64,000 nucleotides of DNA from JBDGYW01 sp964580055 (GTDB lineage: Bacteria; Gemmatimonadota; Gemmatimonadetes; Gemmatimonadales; GWC2-71-9), in assembly GCA_964580055.1 (NCBI GenBank), contig CAZOJI010000006.1, positions 1 to 64,000 of the forward strand, read 5' to 3'. Every line of letters starts with the position of its first letter. Position 1 is the stretch's first letter. This document shows positions 62,575 through 64,000 of the stretch, in pieces. The notes under the pieces are model-generated. The model ran no database searches and was not told the DNA's origin. It worked only from the letters and a program-made list of their open reading frames with translations. A program made the translations under genes and the position numbers.

Positions 62575-63840
62575 GTGCGGTTTTCGAGACTAGTCAGGCT
62601 GCTGCTACCCGTGCTGACCAACGCCGGGCTTTTCCTACCCGCCGGTGCGCAGAGCACGCCCCGGCGGGCGATTGTATACATCGGAGACGGCGCCGGCGTG
62701 AGCTACTGGACGGCTGCCGCTATTGCCGCCGACAACCTGGCGGTCGAACAGTTCAGAGTAGTGGGCCTGGTAAACACGGAGAGCTCCGACAGCAAGGTCA
62801 CCGACAGCGCGGCGGCAGCCACGGCGTTCGCGTCCGGTGTCAGGACTTACAGAGGCGCGATAGGTGTGAATCCCGATACGGTGCCCGTGCCCAACGTGCT
62901 GGAACGCGCCAAGGATCGAGGCATGGCCACCGGACTCATCGCTACGTCTAGCATCACGCATGCGACTCCGGCGGCGTTCGCAGCGCATACGCCCAGCAGG
63001 CAGATGCACTTCGAGATCGCGAAACAGATGGTCGAACTCGAAGTGGACGTCCTGCTCGGCGGGGGACGGGCGTACTTCGACGCAAGCCGCCGACCCGATG
63101 GCCGTGACCTGATCACCGAACTCCGCAACCGCGGCGCATACGCCGGCAGCGAATCCGAGCTGCGAGCACTGAACCTCGCTCGGACTCAACGGTTGACCGG
63201 CCTCTTTGTGGAGGACCATTTGCCCACGGCACCTCGGCGTTCCCCATCCCTACCCGATATGACCGCAGCGGCACTTGACGTGCTGGACCGCGATCCTGAC
63301 GGTTTCTTCCTCATGGTCGAGAGCTCACAACCCGACTGGCTCGGTCACGACAATGAGCCCCTCGATGCGCTGGTGGCGGAGATGCTGGATTTCGACGCAT
63401 CGATAAGGAAGGGACTGGAGTACCAGGCACAGAACCCCGAGACCCTGATACTCGTTCTAGGGGACCATGAGACGGGCGGGTTGGCCATCGAGCTCTTGTC
63501 TGCGCGCCGACTCTTGAGAACGACTGCGTCCGAGCTGGACACACTGAACATGCGCCTTCGTGAGACCGCTCAGGTCTTCGACGGTGCGAACAGGCATTTG
63601 ATCGACAGCACGATGCACTTCGCCAAACGCGCGTCTGCACTGTTGAGGGCAAGATCGCGCGAAGTCGGCAGCGCGGAAATTCTGGTGGGGAGGTATACCG
63701 GAGGAGGTCACACGGCGGAACACATCCCCTTGTTCGCATCCGGTCCTGGCGCGGACCGGTTCGGCGGTTTGATCGAAAACTGGCAAGTCGGACAGTTGTT
63801 GTTGAATTTCGTGGACTCTGGCTTTCACAGCGGCAGATGA
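62575..63840 (+). CDS. Secreted alkaline phosphatase
   Basis: The 421-residue precursor has a signal peptide (hydrophobic LLLPVLTNAGLFLPAGAQ). PhoA-type signatures: YIGDGAG (metal Asp38), VTDSAAAATAFASG (nucleophile Ser78), the Asp/His residues in SSQPDWLGHDN, GDHETGG and GGGHTAEHIPLFA. It should hydrolyse phosphomonoesters in the periplasm. The start is GTG 62575 with AAAGGTG upstream. Shorter than E. coli PhoA (471), which is usual in this group. Confidence 0.9.
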   Translation: MRFSRLVRLLLPVLTNAGLFLPAGAQSTPRRAIVYIGDGAGVSYWTAAAIAADNLAVEQFRVVGLVNTESSDSKVTDSAAAATAFASGVRTYRGAIGVNPDTVPVPNVLERAKDRGMATGLIATSSITHATPAAFAAHTPSRQMHFEIAKQMVELEVDVLLGGGRAYFDASRRPDGRDLITELRNRGAYAGSESELRALNLARTQRLTGLFVEDHLPTAPRRSPSLPDMTAAALDVLDRDPDGFFLMVESSQPDWLGHDNEPLDALVAEMLDFDASIRKGLEYQAQNPETLILVLGDHETGGLAIELLSARRLLRTTASELDTLNMRLRETAQVFDGANRHLIDSTMHFAKRASALLRARSREVGSAEILVGRYTGGGHTAEHIPLFASGPGADRFGGLIENWQVGQLLLNFVDSGFHSGR

Positions 63841-64000
63841 CGGATTTGCGGTTACGGCATCAGAGCAGTTCCGTTGCAGTAATGTTTCCTCGCTCTGGGT
63901 CACCCGACACAAAGACCGGTTCAATTCCTCGTTCACACGTATTGACTCGACCGGCTTCTTCGTTCCTCGCGAGGGCTTTTTGACATCGTACAACAAACGG

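Noticed and set aside
1..64000. CRISPR arrays, insertion sequences, prophage, rRNA or replication origin
   Set aside because: No repeat-spacer pattern, transposase, integrase, rRNA or DnaA-box cluster was recognised.

Overview
The window looks like a chromosomal segment of a Gram-negative, moderately GC-rich environmental bacterium, most plausibly a Gemmatimonadota or a relative; this placement is inferred from gene families, not from an rRNA gene. The pointers are many lipobox lipoproteins and outer-membrane barrels, two DUF5916 (CBM9-like plus barrel) proteins, a very large secreted BNR/sortilin-type repeat protein, tandem secreted M20 amidohydrolases, GlnRS with a YqeY-type tail, and class I fumarase. 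No phage, IS, CRISPR, rRNA or replication origin was seen.

Layout. 0.1-3.2 kb: an Arg-Arg repeat protein, a small membrane protein, the nadA-nadC pair of NAD synthesis, and tRNA-Leu(GAG)/tRNA-Thr(CGT), all on the minus strand. 3.3-12.4 kb: Nfu-type Fe-S protein, ornithine aminotransferase, lone EgtD-like methyltransferase, outer-membrane protein with a duplicated ribosome-binding/start region and an octamer array at its stop codon, PflX-like radical SAM, YbaK-type deacylase, ornithine cyclodeaminase-like enzyme, Crp/Fnr regulator and a strong terminator. 12.4-23.3 kb: lipoproteins, ankyrin/TonB-C protein, CPBP protease, class I fumarase, MscS channel, TauE-like exporter, PAP2 phosphatase, lone receiver domain. 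23.6-31.4 kb: giant BNR protein, GlnRS, a cluster of gene remnants and a cyclophilin lipoprotein. 31.6-46.9 kb: DUF5916, PP2C phosphatase, MBL hydrolase, creatininase-like protein, a second Arg-Arg repeat protein convergent with a RelA/SpoT-domain protein, esterase, D-cysteine desulfhydrase-like enzyme, two-domain VOC lipoprotein, HEAT-cyclophilin fusion, second YbaK protein and a cold-shock gene with its own promoter and long leader. 47.0-53.7 kb: a same-strand run of two M20 paralogues, an aldo/keto reductase and a second DUF5916 protein. 53.8-60.8 kb: a nonulosonic-acid (sialic-acid-like) glycan module (NeuB-SAF-cupin, NeuA-HAD), then a LOG-like protein and a coupled glycosyltransferase/radical SAM-SPASM pair. 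61.0-63.8 kb: lipoprotein, nucleotidase remnant, alkaline phosphatase.

Most remarkable. (1) The glycan module: fused NeuB-cupin and NeuA-HAD enzymes could make and activate a nonulosonic acid with only two genes, and a glycosyltransferase/radical SAM pair lies close by. (2) A scatter of short gene remnants between intact genes: an FtsX/MacB permease C-terminus, a MetF/YitJ C-terminus, a PPC-domain/serine-hydrolase chimera, an M24 peptidase C-terminus, an internally deleted VOC gene and a 5'-nucleotidase N-terminus. They suggest steady decay by deletion in intergenic spaces. (3) Unusual proteins: two with dense Arg-Arg repeats, a HEAT-cyclophilin lipoprotein, and a creatininase-family protein that has lost most metal ligands.
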